This document shows, piece by piece, positions 45,028 to 54,097 of a DNA stretch of 64,000 nt. The stretch lies in NCBI RefSeq assembly GCF_032062175.1, contig NZ_DAMBQK010000025.1, positions 1-64,000 on the forward strand, written 5' to 3'. Position 1 is the stretch's first letter. Each line of letters starts with the position of its first letter. A program made the translations under genes and the position numbers. Under the pieces are notes generated by a model. That model made no database searches and was not told where the DNA came from. It worked only from the letters and a program-made list of their open reading frames with translations. The stretch comes from Atlantibacter sp032062175 (GTDB lineage Bacteria; Pseudomonadota; Gammaproteobacteria; Enterobacterales; Enterobacteriaceae).

Positions 45028-47460
45028 TTACGGCTGATGCTTTTTGGTGCGGCGTGTCGGCAACGCGCTGGCTGGGTCGTCCGGCCAGGCGTGTTTTGGA
45101 TAACGCCCCTTCATCTCTTTTTGTACTTCCCGGTACGATCCTTTCCAGAAAGCGCTCAAATCACGGGTGATTTGCAGCGGGCGCTGGGCGGGCGACAGCA
45201 GCTCCAGCGTTAGCGGAACGCGGCCTTCGGCAATCACCGGGGTCGCCGCTTCGCCGAACATTTCCTGCATCCGCACCGCCAGCACGGGCGGGTTTTCCTG
45301 ATGATAGCGCACGGCTATCCGGCTTCCGGTGGGCACAGTGTAATGAGTTGGCAGCGCACTATCCAGATGTTGACGTTGCGACCACTCCAGCAGATTGCCG
45401 AGCGCCGCGCTTAAATCGACGTTCTGCAAAGCGCGCAGCGAGTGCACGCCGCTGAGTTGCGGCAGCAGCCAGCGCTCAAGTGTAGCCAAAAGTGCCGAAT
45501 CTGAAACATCAGGCCAGCAATATTCAGGCAGCCATTGCGCGGCGCAGTGTAAGCGTAGCCGCAATTGCTCGGCTTGCGGGCTCCAGTTGAGTACCGCCAG
45601 CCCTTTTTCACGGATACCGTTAAGCATCGCCTGATGTAATTCTTCTTCCGACGGGCGCGCCAGCAGCTGGTTCCTGACCACCAACTCGCCGATTTGCTGG
45701 CGGCGAAACGCTCTCAGCGTGCCCTGGGCATCGTCCCACTCTACGCTGTCCTGCTGGCGCAGCAGCTGCGGGCACTGGGCGATCAGCGAGTCAATATCCA
45801 GCGCCAGCGCCTGCAACATGCGCGCGTCCGGCGAGTGGCTGCCCTGCAACAGCAGCGGAGCGATCAGCCAATCATAGCGGGTCAGCGCATCGTCAGGATC
45901 GAGCCGCGCCCCCATGCCGTTAGCGAGCTGATAGCGGCCATCCAGCCCGCGCCGCCGGGCGATTCGGTCGCCATACGCGATAGCTAACAGCTTCGGCACG
46001 AGGGCGATATCCCGCGCGCCGCCACGGCTGTCCATGCGCTTCAGCAACTGTTGGCTGCGGCTCTGCCAGTTGTGCTGGCTGCGCGAAAACGCGCTGGCTA
46101 AATCGCTATTACTGTTACGCGGTGGCTCTTCAAGCAGCGCGGCAAGCCAGGCGGCGGTGGCTTTTTCATCGGCGGAATCCGCTGCCGCCAGCATTGCCGC
46201 CAGCCGGGGATCGTTGCCGAATTTTGTCATCTGAAGACCGCGCGCGGTTAATCGCCCTTCCTTTATTGCACCTAACTGTTCGAGTAACATGCGGGCGGCG
46301 GCAAGGTTAACTTCGGATGGCGTATCCAGCCAGTTGAGCTGCGCGACATCCTGGCAGCCCCACTGCAACAACTCCAGCCATAATCCGCTGAGATCGCTTT
46401 GCAGGATTTCCGGCTCCGCCTGGGCCGCCGCGCGCTCGCCCTGCTCTTTCGCCGTGAGATGCAGACAGATGCCCGGCTCCAGCCGCCCGGCGCGACCGGC
46501 GCGCTGGATCATCGACGCCTGGCTGGCGCGCTGGGTGATAAGCCGCGTCAGGCCGCTGCGCGGGTCAAAACGCGCCACGCGCTCCAGGGTACTGTCTACC
46601 ACCAGGCGAATACCTTCGATGGTCAAACTGGTTTCGGCAATATTGGTCGCCAGCACCACTTTGCGAAACCCGGCGGGCGCAGGGAGAATTGCTTTACGCT
46701 GCTCGCTGAGCGGCAGCGCGCCGTACAGCGGGCACAGCAGCACATCGCCAGGGACACGCTCAGCCAGCTGTTCCTGCACGCGCTGGATTTCCGCTATGCC
46801 GGGCAAAAACAGCAGCAGCGAGCCGGATTCTTCCCGCAGCAACTGCGCCGTCGCGATGGCAATCGCCTCTTCAGTGCGCAACTGGCTGGGCAACGGCTGC
46901 CAGCGCCGCTCTACCGGGAACGCGCGCCCCTCTGACGCCACAACCGGCGCGTCGGGCAACAGCGCTTCCAGACGAGCGTTGTCCAGGGTGGCAGACATAA
47001 CCAGCAGTTTGAGATCGTCGCGCAGTCCCTGCTGTACATCCAGCAGCAGCGCCAGCGCCAGATCGGCTTGTAAGCTGCGCTCGTGGAATTCATCGAGGAT
47101 CACCAGACTGATGCCGGTGAGTTCCGGGTCCTGCTGGATCAGGCGCGTCAAAATCCCTTCGGTGACCACTTCCAGGCGCGTTTTTGGCCCAACACAGGTT
47201 TCGCCGCGCATTCGGTAGCCAACGGTTTCACCGGGCGCTTCATCCAGCAATTCCGCCAGACGCTGGGCGACGTTACGCGCCGCCAGACGACGCGGCTCCA
47301 GCAAAAGAATTTTGCCATTGAGGCCCGCCGCCTTCAGCAGCTGTAGCGGCAGCCAGGTAGATTTGCCTGCGCCAGTGGGCGCACTGAGCAGGACCTGCGG
47401 GGCGGATTGCAGGGCATCCAGCAGATGGGGTAAAACGGCGGCGACCGGCAATGACGACAC
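45028..47460 (-). CDS. hrpB: DEAH-box ATP-dependent helicase HrpB
   Basis: HrpB is a putative RNA helicase of the DExH family whose cellular role is unsettled. A GTG start preceded by AGGGAG gives 810 residues beginning (M)SSLPVAAVLPHLLDAL (E. coli 809). The frame is open 20 codons further upstream but those lack similarity. Walker A SAPTGAGKST, DEFH box, SATLDN and QRAGRAGR mark the helicase core, and a long HrpB-specific C-terminal half ends near RYPKHAWPDDPASA. Divergent from thpR, upstream of mrcB. Confidence 0.95.
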   Translation of the reverse strand: MSSLPVAAVLPHLLDALQSAPQVLLSAPTGAGKSTWLPLQLLKAAGLNGKILLLEPRRLAARNVAQRLAELLDEAPGETVGYRMRGETCVGPKTRLEVVTEGILTRLIQQDPELTGISLVILDEFHERSLQADLALALLLDVQQGLRDDLKLLVMSATLDNARLEALLPDAPVVASEGRAFPVERRWQPLPSQLRTEEAIAIATAQLLREESGSLLLFLPGIAEIQRVQEQLAERVPGDVLLCPLYGALPLSEQRKAILPAPAGFRKVVLATNIAETSLTIEGIRLVVDSTLERVARFDPRSGLTRLITQRASQASMIQRAGRAGRLEPGICLHLTAKEQGERAAAQAEPEILQSDLSGLWLELLQWGCQDVAQLNWLDTPSEVNLAAARMLLEQLGAIKEGRLTARGLQMTKFGNDPRLAAMLAAADSADEKATAAWLAALLEEPPRNSNSDLASAFSRSQHNWQSRSQQLLKRMDSRGGARDIALVPKLLAIAYGDRIARRRGLDGRYQLANGMGARLDPDDALTRYDWLIAPLLLQGSHSPDARMLQALALDIDSLIAQCPQLLRQQDSVEWDDAQGTLRAFRRQQIGELVVRNQLLARPSEEELHQAMLNGIREKGLAVLNWSPQAEQLRLRLHCAAQWLPEYCWPDVSDSALLATLERWLLPQLSGVHSLRALQNVDLSAALGNLLEWSQRQHLDSALPTHYTVPTGSRIAVRYHQENPPVLAVRMQEMFGEAATPVIAEGRVPLTLELLSPAQRPLQITRDLSAFWKGSYREVQKEMKGRYPKHAWPDDPASALPTRRTKKHQP

Positions 47461-47547
47461 AGCGAGCTCCCTGGGGTTCACATCAAAAGGGTTAACATTA
47501 AAACGGGCGCATTGTAGCATCCCCTCAAACCATTACCGAGAACTGCC

Positions 47548-48075
47548 ATGTCTGAGTCCAAACGGCTATTTTTCGCGCTTGAGATACCCGCTGCGATCCA
47601 ACAGCAGGTGATCCAGTGGCGCGCCGCGCAGTTCGCCCCGGACGCGGGCCGCCCCATCGCGGCGGCGAATTTACACCTGACGCTGGCATTTTTAGGGGAA
47701 GTCAGCGAGCAAAAACAGCAAACGCTGATGACGCTGGCCGGGCGCATCCAGCAGCCTGCGTTTACCCTGACGCTGGACGATGCCGGGCACTGGCCGCGTT
47801 CGCGGGTGGTCTGGCTGGGCAGCCGCCAGCCGCCGCGCGGGTTATTGCAACTGGCTAATCTGCTGCGTGCCCAGGCCGCGCGCAGCGGCTGCTATCAAAG
47901 CCCGCAGCCGTTTCATCCGCATGTCACGCTACTGCGGAATGCTGCGCATCAGGTGGCGATCCCAGCGCCGGGCTTTCACTGGGCCTTTCCGGTGACCGAA
48001 TTCGTGCTCTATTCCTCGCAGTTCAGCCAGGGCCGTACGCATTACCAGCCGCTGGAGCGCTGGTCGCTATTATAA
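47548..48075 (+). CDS. thpR: RNA 2',3'-cyclic phosphodiesterase ThpR
   Basis: ThpR (formerly LigT) belongs to the 2H phosphoesterase superfamily. It hydrolyses 2',3'-cyclic phosphate ends of RNA and can ligate certain tRNA halves in vitro. The 175 residues (E. coli 176) show both signature motifs, HLTLAFLG near 48 and HPHVTLLRN near 128. It starts 87 bases from hrpB on the other strand and is followed after 12 bases by sfsA, with which it is probably cotranscribed. Confidence 0.94.
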   Translation: MSESKRLFFALEIPAAIQQQVIQWRAAQFAPDAGRPIAAANLHLTLAFLGEVSEQKQQTLMTLAGRIQQPAFTLTLDDAGHWPRSRVVWLGSRQPPRGLLQLANLLRAQAARSGCYQSPQPFHPHVTLLRNAAHQVAIPAPGFHWAFPVTEFVLYSSQFSQGRTHYQPLERWSLL

Positions 48076-48087
48076 AAAGGATCGATT

Positions 48088-48792
48088 ATGGAGTTTTCTC
48101 CCCCGCTGCAATCCGCCACGCTGATTACGCGTTACAAACGTTTTCTGGCCGATGTCGTCACGCCCGACGGCGCGCTGCTGACCCTGCATTGCCCTAACAC
48201 CGGCGCGATGACCGGCTGCGCCACGCCGGGCGATACCGTGTGGTATTCCACCTCGCCAAACCTGACGCGTAAGTATCCGCACACCTGGGAGTTAACCCAG
48301 ACTCAGCAGGGGCATTTCATCTGCGTGAACACGCTGCGCGCCAACCAGCTGGTAAAAGAAGCCATACACGAAAAACGGCTGGGTGAATTTTCTGAATATT
48401 CGGCGGTCTTAAGCGAAGTTAAGTACGGCGCAGAACGCAGCCGTATTGATTTCATGTTACAGGCAGGTTGCAAGGTTAACTGCTATATTGAAGTGAAATC
48501 AGTAACGTTATCGGATAATTCGCAAGGGTATTTTCCCGACGCCGTCACGGTGCGGGGCCAAAAACACCTGCGTGAATTGATGAGTGTGGTGGAGAACGGC
48601 GAACGTGCCGTCCTGTTATTCGCCGTGTTGCATTCGGCGATTGAACAGGTCTCTCCGGCGCGCCACATCGACCCCCGATACGCGATGTTGCTCAGTGAAG
48701 CACAGCAAAAAGGGGTGGAAATCGTTGCCTGGAAGGCGACGTTAACCGCCGAGAAAATGCAATTAACGATACCCGTACCGGTCTGTTTGTAA
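48088..48792 (+). CDS. sfsA: Sugar fermentation stimulation protein SfsA
   Basis: SfsA is a conserved 234-residue protein (same length in E. coli). It was first found as a multicopy stimulator of maltose metabolism, and its molecular role is uncertain. An N-terminal OB-like part (YKRFLADVVTPDG, HCPNTGAMTGCATPG) is followed by a nuclease-like domain with RIDFMLQ and CYIEVKSVTL, resembling a PD-(D/E)xK core. Nuclease activity is an inference from that motif. It has a good Shine-Dalgarno (AAAAGGATCG) and lies between thpR and dksA. Confidence 0.92.
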   Translation: MEFSPPLQSATLITRYKRFLADVVTPDGALLTLHCPNTGAMTGCATPGDTVWYSTSPNLTRKYPHTWELTQTQQGHFICVNTLRANQLVKEAIHEKRLGEFSEYSAVLSEVKYGAERSRIDFMLQAGCKVNCYIEVKSVTLSDNSQGYFPDAVTVRGQKHLRELMSVVENGERAVLLFAVLHSAIEQVSPARHIDPRYAMLLSEAQQKGVEIVAWKATLTAEKMQLTIPVPVCL

Positions 48793-48970
48793 TGCCGGTT
48801 AACCGTTTGAGTCATTATTGTTTCAGGCGCATGCGCAAATACGCTTTTCCTCACAGGGTTGTCAAGTGTAACGTTTATACAATTGCTATCCCGAAAAGCT
48901 TCTGCTATTTATAGCGGCCTGATTTTTCCCCCGACAAGGGGATCGATAGTGCGTGTTAAGGAGAAGCAAC

Positions 48971-49426
48971 ATGCAAGAAGGGCAAAAACGTAAAACATCG
49001 TCCCTGAGTATTCTCGCCATCGCTGGGGTGGAGCCGTATCAAGAGAAGCCGGGCGAAGAGTATATGAATGAAGCCCAGCTGGCACACTTCAAGCGCATTC
49101 TTGAAGCATGGCGTAATCAACTTAGGGATGAAGTCGATCGCACCGTTACGCATATGCAGGATGAAGCGGCTAACTTCCCGGACCCGGTCGACCGTGCCGC
49201 CCAGGAAGAAGAGTTCAGCCTCGAACTGCGTAACCGCGACCGTGAGCGTAAACTGATCAAGAAAATCGAGAAGACTCTCAAAAAAGTAGAAGACGAAGAC
49301 TTCGGCTTCTGCGAATCATGTGGAGTGGAAATCGGTATTCGTCGTCTTGAAGCACGTCCGACCGCGGACCTGTGCATTGACTGCAAGACGCTGGCCGAAA
49401 TCCGCGAAAAACAGATGGCTGGCTAA
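48971..49426 (+). CDS. dksA: RNA polymerase-binding transcription factor DksA
   Basis: DksA enters the RNA polymerase secondary channel and, with ppGpp, inhibits rRNA and ribosomal protein promoters and activates amino acid promoters. The ATG after GTTAAGGAGAAGCAAC gives 151 residues, as in E. coli. The coiled-coil tip carries Asp71 and Asp74 in FPDPVDRAAQEE, and four zinc cysteines are Cys114, Cys117, Cys135 and Cys138. The rpsB promoter in this window, with its G+C-rich discriminator, is a likely target. A 178-base upstream region holds its promoter, and a terminator follows. Confidence 0.98.
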   Translation: MQEGQKRKTSSLSILAIAGVEPYQEKPGEEYMNEAQLAHFKRILEAWRNQLRDEVDRTVTHMQDEAANFPDPVDRAAQEEEFSLELRNRDRERKLIKKIEKTLKKVEDEDFGFCESCGVEIGIRRLEARPTADLCIDCKTLAEIREKQMAG

Positions 49427-49447
49427 GACCGGCTCATATCCATCAAT

Positions 49448-49480
49448 AACAAAGGCGGGGTCTTTCCCGCCTTGTTTTTT
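49448..49480 (+). terminator. dksA terminator abutting gluQ
   Basis: AACAAAGGCGGG and CCCGCCTTGTTTTTT form a long stem with a 6-base loop and a T-run. It lies between dksA and gluQ and ends only six bases before the gluQ ATG, occupying the place where a Shine-Dalgarno would be. Expression of gluQ from the dksA promoter would require readthrough. Confidence 0.85.
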
Positions 49481-49486
49481 AGCGCT

Positions 49487-50368
49487 ATGTCCACAGCTTA
49501 TATCGGGCGTTTTGCCCCTTCTCCTTCTGGTGAACTTCACTTCGGCTCGCTGATCGCCGCGCTGGGCAGCTATTTGCAGGCCCGCGCGCAGCACGGCGTC
49601 TGGCGGGTGCGCATTGAAGATATCGACCCGCCGCGCGAAGTGCCCGGCGCTGCCGATACCATTTTGCGCCAGCTTGAACACTATAATCTGCACTGGGACG
49701 GCGAGGTGCTGTACCAGTCCGCACGCCACGACGCCTACCGCGACGCCCTTGCCTGGCTACGCGAACATCAGCGCAGCTATTACTGCACCTGCACCCGCAG
49801 CCGCATCCAGCAGATCGGCGGCATTTACGACGGCCACTGCCGTGATTTACATCATGGCCCGGAAAACGCCGCCGTGCGTTTACGCCAGTCCCAGCCGGTC
49901 ATGGCTTTTACCGATCGGCTGCGCGGCGACATCGTCGCCGACCCGGCGCTGGCCCGTGAAGATTTTATTATTCACCGCCGCGACGGGCTGTTTGCCTATA
50001 ACCTTGCGGTGGTGGTGGACGATCATTTTCAGGGTATTACCGAAATTGTACGCGGGGCGGATTTAATTGAACCCACCGTGCGACAGGTGTCGTTGTATCA
50101 TCAGTTCGGCTGGCAGCCGCCTGAGTGGTTTCATCTGCCGCTGGCGCTCAACGCCGACGGGAATAAATTGTCAAAACAGAACCATGCTCCTGCTTTGCCG
50201 CACGGCGATCCGAAACCGATGCTGGTTGCCGCTTTGCAGTTTTTGAACCAGCCTGTAACAGAGCACTGGCGGGATTTATCTACCGATGCGTTGCTGCGCG
50301 AAGCGGCGATTAACTGGTCTCCCCATCGGATACCCGTGAATCCAGCATTCTCAAATGCGTTGCGCTGA
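49487..50368 (+). CDS. gluQ: Glutamyl-Q tRNA(Asp) synthetase
   Basis: GluQ (YadB, GluQRS) is a truncated glutamyl-tRNA synthetase paralogue. It attaches glutamate to the queuosine at position 34 of tRNA(Asp). The ATG at 49487 gives 293 residues with no anticodon-binding domain. IGRFAPSPSGELHFGS holds the HIGH-like motif, KLSKQNH the KMSKS-like motif, and CTCTRSRIQQIGGIYDGHC the zinc cysteines. Family members run close to 300. The Shine-Dalgarno is poor, as the dksA terminator sits immediately upstream. Confidence 0.93.
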   Translation: MSTAYIGRFAPSPSGELHFGSLIAALGSYLQARAQHGVWRVRIEDIDPPREVPGAADTILRQLEHYNLHWDGEVLYQSARHDAYRDALAWLREHQRSYYCTCTRSRIQQIGGIYDGHCRDLHHGPENAAVRLRQSQPVMAFTDRLRGDIVADPALAREDFIIHRRDGLFAYNLAVVVDDHFQGITEIVRGADLIEPTVRQVSLYHQFGWQPPEWFHLPLALNADGNKLSKQNHAPALPHGDPKPMLVAALQFLNQPVTEHWRDLSTDALLREAAINWSPHRIPVNPAFSNALR

Positions 50369-50423
50369 GCTATGATTAGCCGCTATTTTTTGTCCAGAGT
50401 CTGACACACTACCGAGGTGCACC

Positions 50424-51821
50424 ATTTTTACCCGAGTCGCTAATTTTTGCCGCAAGGTGTTAAATCGCGAGGAAAGCGAGGTTGACGATATCGTCAGCCA
50501 GCCCACGATTACCGTCATCCCGCGCGAACAGCACGCTATTTCCCGCAAAGATATCAGTGAAAACGCCCTCAAGGTGATGTACCGCCTGAATAAAGCGGGC
50601 TATGAAGCGTGGCTGGTCGGCGGCGGCGTGCGCGATCTGTTGCTGGGCAAAAAACCGAAAGATTTCGATGTGACGACCAACGCCACGCCGGATCAGGTCC
50701 GCAAACTGTTTCGCAACTGCCGTCTGGTTGGCCGCCGTTTCCGCCTGGCGCACGTGATGTTCGGCCCGGAAATTATCGAAGTGGCAACCTTTCGCGGTCA
50801 TCACGAAGAAAATGTCAGCGATCGCGCGATTTCGCAACGTGGCCAGAACGGCATGCTGCTGCGCGATAACATTTTCGGTTCCATCGAAGAAGACGCCCAG
50901 CGCCGCGATTTCACTATCAACAGCCTGTATTACAGCGTGGCGGATTTTACCGTGCGCGATTACGTCGGCGGATTGCAGGACTTAAAACTCGGCATCATCC
51001 GTCTGATTGGCGATCCGGAAACCCGCTACCGTGAAGATCCGGTGCGTATGCTGCGCGCGGTGCGTTTTGCTGCCCGCCTGGATATGCAGATCAGCCCGGA
51101 AACCGGCGAGCCGATCCCCCGTCTGGCGACGCTGCTGAACGATGTGCCGCCCGCGCGCCTGTTTGAAGAAGCGTTAAAGCTGTTGCAGATGGGCTACGGC
51201 TACAATACCTATCTGCTGTTGCGCGAATATTCCCTGTTCCAGCCGCTGTTCCCGACGATTACCCGCTTCTTTACTGAGCAGGGCGACAGCCCAATGGAAC
51301 GCATCATCGCCCAGGTGTTGAAGAACACCGATACCCGCATTCACAACGACATGCGCGTGAATCCGGCGTTCCTGTTCGCTGCCCTGTTCTGGTATCCGCA
51401 AATTGAAACCGCGCAAAAAATCGCGCAGGAAAGCGGCCTGAGCTGGAACGATGCTTTCGCGCTGGCGATGAACGATGTGCTTGATGAAGCCTGCCGTTCG
51501 CTGGCTATCCCGAAACGTATCACCGCGCTAATCCGCGATATCTGGCAGTTGCAGTTACGCATGTCGCGCCGTCAGGGTAAACGCGCCTGGAAGCTGATGG
51601 AGCATCCAAAATTCCGCGCGGCTTACGACCTGCTGGCACTGCGCGCCGAAGCGGAAAACAACGCCGAACTACAGCGTCTGACCCGCTGGTGGGGCGAGTT
51701 TCAGGTTTCCGCGCCGCCTGCACAGAAAGATATGCTTAACGATTTGGATGATGAACCGGCCACGCGCCGCCGTCCACGCCGCCCGCGCCGTCGTGCGCCT
51801 CGCCGTGAGGACAACGCGTGA
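50424..51821 (+). CDS. pcnB: Poly(A) polymerase I, probable AUU start
   Basis: PcnB adds 3' poly(A) tails that speed RNA decay and control the copy number of ColE1-type plasmids. The reading frame homologous to E. coli extends upstream of the first GTG (50457) through FTRVANFCRK to an ATT at 50424 preceded by GAGGTG with four bases spacing. That start gives exactly 465 residues, the E. coli length, and E. coli pcnB is known to use AUU. The nucleotidyltransferase core shows GGGVRDLLLG and KDFDVTTNA (Asp80, Asp82). The C-terminus is strongly basic. It overlaps folK by four bases. Confidence 0.93.
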   Translation: MFTRVANFCRKVLNREESEVDDIVSQPTITVIPREQHAISRKDISENALKVMYRLNKAGYEAWLVGGGVRDLLLGKKPKDFDVTTNATPDQVRKLFRNCRLVGRRFRLAHVMFGPEIIEVATFRGHHEENVSDRAISQRGQNGMLLRDNIFGSIEEDAQRRDFTINSLYYSVADFTVRDYVGGLQDLKLGIIRLIGDPETRYREDPVRMLRAVRFAARLDMQISPETGEPIPRLATLLNDVPPARLFEEALKLLQMGYGYNTYLLLREYSLFQPLFPTITRFFTEQGDSPMERIIAQVLKNTDTRIHNDMRVNPAFLFAALFWYPQIETAQKIAQESGLSWNDAFALAMNDVLDEACRSLAIPKRITALIRDIWQLQLRMSRRQGKRAWKLMEHPKFRAAYDLLALRAEAENNAELQRLTRWWGEFQVSAPPAQKDMLNDLDDEPATRRRPRRPRRRAPRREDNA

Positions 51822-52297
51822 CCCGCGTTTATATCGCTATCGGCAGCAACCTTGCGTCCCCGCTTGAACAAGTGAATGCTGCCCTGGCGGCGCTGGCTGA
51901 GATCCCCGAAAGCCAGATCGTCGCGGTTTCCGACTTTTATCGCACCCCACCGCTTGGCCCGCAGGATCAGCCTGATTATCTCAACGCCGCCGTGGCGCTG
52001 GATACCGCGCTGGCCCCGGAAGTACTGCTGGATCATACCCAGCGTATTGAGCTACAGCAGGGGCGCGAGCGTAAAGCCCATCGCTGGGGGCCGCGTACCC
52101 TCGATCTGGACATCATGCTGTTTGGCGAGCTGCAAATGAATACTCCCCGCCTGACCGTCCCGCATTACGACATGAAAAACCGCGCCTTTATGCTGTTGCC
52201 GCTGGCCCAGATCGCCCCGAATTTGCACTTCCCGGATGGCGATAACGTGACCGATCTGCTGGCAAATCTTGATCCTTCCGGCATTTCCCGCTGGTAG
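51818..52297 (+). CDS. folK: HPPK (folate pyrophosphokinase)
   Basis: FolK (6-hydroxymethyl-7,8-dihydropterin pyrophosphokinase) transfers pyrophosphate from ATP to hydroxymethyl-dihydropterin, the step before dihydropteroate synthase in folate synthesis. A GTG start overlapping the pcnB stop (GTGA) gives 159 residues, as in E. coli. Visible motifs are VYIAIGSNLASP near the N-terminus, and RWGPRTLDLDIMLFG with the two magnesium aspartates near 96 and 98. In E. coli K-12 a fimbrial gene cluster separates folK from panB; here only 81 bases lie between them. Confidence 0.96.
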   Translation: MTRVYIAIGSNLASPLEQVNAALAALAEIPESQIVAVSDFYRTPPLGPQDQPDYLNAAVALDTALAPEVLLDHTQRIELQQGRERKAHRWGPRTLDLDIMLFGELQMNTPRLTVPHYDMKNRAFMLLPLAQIAPNLHFPDGDNVTDLLANLDPSGISRW

Positions 52298-52378
52298 TGG
52301 CTTCCTCCCTGAACCCCGGCTACTCAGCCTGAAAACTATCGTTTACACTGTTCGCCATTTTCAGTTCAGGGGACAGCC

Positions 52379-53173
52379 ATGAAACCAACCACCATTGCCC
52401 AACTACTACGTCTCAAGGCCAGCGGCCAGAAATTCGCGACTATCACGGCTTATGATTTCAGCTTCGCCAAACTGTTTGCCGACGAAGGCATCGGCGTGAT
52501 GCTGGTGGGCGACTCGCTGGGAATGACGGTACAGGGACATGATTCCACCCTGCCCGTCACCGTTGACGATATTGCCTATCACACCCGTGCGGTACGTCGC
52601 GGTGCCCCGCATTGCCTGCTGCTGGCCGACCTGCCGTTTATGGCCTACGCCACGCCGGAACAGACGTTTGCCAACGCCAGCGTGGTGATGCGCGCCGGCG
52701 CCAATATGGTGAAAATCGAAGGTGGCCGCTGGCTGGTGGATACCGTGCGGATGCTGACCGAACGCGCCGTGCCGGTGTGCGGCCATCTGGGTCTGACCCC
52801 GCAGTCGGTGAATATTTTCGGCGGCTATAAAGTGCAGGGCCGGGATGAAGCCGCCGCGCAAACGCTACTGGACGATGCGCTGGCGCTGGAAGCCGCCGGG
52901 GCGCAGTTGCTGGTGCTGGAATGCGTACCGGTTGAGCTGGCGAAGCGCGTTACCGACGCATTACGCATCCCGGTAATCGGCATCGGCGCGGGCAACGTCA
53001 CCGACGGGCAAATCCTGGTGATGCACGACGCCTTTGGCATCACCGGCGGCCATATCCCGAAATTCGCTAAAAATTTCCTTGCCGACGCGGGCGACATGCG
53101 TGCCGCCGTGCGCCAGTATATTACTGAGGTCGAATCCGGGGCTTATCCGGGTGAAGAACACAGTTTCCACTGA
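52379..53173 (+). CDS. panB: 3-methyl-2-oxobutanoate hydroxymethyltransferase
   Basis: PanB (ketopantoate hydroxymethyltransferase) uses methylene-tetrahydrofolate to turn alpha-ketoisovalerate into ketopantoate, the first step of pantothenate synthesis. The 264 residues match E. coli. The TIM-barrel shows MLVGDSLGMTVQGHDSTLPV with its metal aspartate and VLECVP with the catalytic glutamate near 181. It is the first gene of panB-panC-panD and lies next to folK, which belongs to the pathway for its one-carbon donor. Confidence 0.97.
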   Translation: MKPTTIAQLLRLKASGQKFATITAYDFSFAKLFADEGIGVMLVGDSLGMTVQGHDSTLPVTVDDIAYHTRAVRRGAPHCLLLADLPFMAYATPEQTFANASVVMRAGANMVKIEGGRWLVDTVRMLTERAVPVCGHLGLTPQSVNIFGGYKVQGRDEAAAQTLLDDALALEAAGAQLLVLECVPVELAKRVTDALRIPVIGIGAGNVTDGQILVMHDAFGITGGHIPKFAKNFLADAGDMRAAVRQYITEVESGAYPGEEHSFH

Positions 53174-53187
53174 CAGGAGTATGGGTT

Positions 53188-54039
53188 GTGCTGATTATTG
53201 AAACCGTATTGATGCTGCGCCAGCAGATTCGCCGTCTGCGCCTTGAAGGCAAACGGATTGCGCTGGTGCCGACGATGGGAAATCTTCATGACGGCCATAT
53301 GAAGCTGGTTGATGAAGCGAAAGCGCGCGCCGACGTGGTGGTGGTCAGCATTTTCGTTAATCCGATGCAGTTCGATCGCCCGGACGATCTGGCGCGTTAT
53401 CCGCGCACCCTCCAGGAAGATTGCGAAAAACTGAACCGTCGTGGCGTGGAGTTCGTCTTTTCCCCGACGCCGGAAGAAGTGTATCCGCGCGGCATGGGCG
53501 AGCAAACCTATGTCGACGTGCCGGGTATCTCCACCATGCTGGAAGGCGCGAGCCGTCCGGGTCATTTCCGCGGCGTGTCCACCGTGGTCAGCAAGCTGTT
53601 TAACCTGGTGCAACCGGATATCGCCTGCTTCGGCGAGAAGGATTACCAGCAGTTGGCGCTGATCCGCAAAATGGTCGCCGATATGAGCTACGACATCGAA
53701 ATTGTTGGCGTACCGACCGTGCGAGCCAAAGACGGCCTGGCGCTCAGCTCGCGCAACGGCTACCTCACCAGCGACCAGCGTAAAATCGCGCCGGGACTCA
53801 GCAAAGTGATGAACGGCATCGGCGAAAAATTAAAAGCTGGCGAGCGCAACGTGGAAGAGATTCTTGCAGCCGCCGCGCTGGAGCTGAACGAAAAAGGCTT
53901 CCGCAGCGATGATTTGCAGATCCGCGATGCCGATACCCTGCTGGCGCTGACGCCACAGAGCCAGCGCGCCGTGGTGCTGATGGCGGCATGGCTCGGCCAG
54001 GCGCGCCTGATTGATAATCTGACGGTCGATCTGGCGTAA
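53188..54039 (+). CDS. panC: Pantothenate synthetase
   Basis: PanC condenses pantoate and beta-alanine with ATP to give pantothenate. A GTG start after ACAGGAGTATGGGTT gives 283 residues beginning (M)LIIETVLMLRQQIRR, as in E. coli. VPTMGNLHDGHMKLV contains the HxGH nucleotide motif, and LALSSRNGYL is the KMSKS-like loop. It follows panB after 14 bases. Confidence 0.97.
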   Translation: MLIIETVLMLRQQIRRLRLEGKRIALVPTMGNLHDGHMKLVDEAKARADVVVVSIFVNPMQFDRPDDLARYPRTLQEDCEKLNRRGVEFVFSPTPEEVYPRGMGEQTYVDVPGISTMLEGASRPGHFRGVSTVVSKLFNLVQPDIACFGEKDYQQLALIRKMVADMSYDIEIVGVPTVRAKDGLALSSRNGYLTSDQRKIAPGLSKVMNGIGEKLKAGERNVEEILAAAALELNEKGFRSDDLQIRDADTLLALTPQSQRAVVLMAAWLGQARLIDNLTVDLA

Positions 54040-54097
54040 CGGAACGGGGATAGACAGCGTTTATAAAACGGGCAATACTGCCTGGGTAAAATTCCTG

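Noticed and set aside
47461..47520. A longer HrpB starting at ATG 47520
   Set aside because: The 20 extra residues lack similarity, whereas GTG 47460 has an AGGGAG site and gives the expected length.
49472..49486. A TTG start for gluQ five codons upstream
   Set aside because: It lies within the T-run of the dksA terminator, has no ribosome-binding site, and would add residues (FFSA) absent from relatives.
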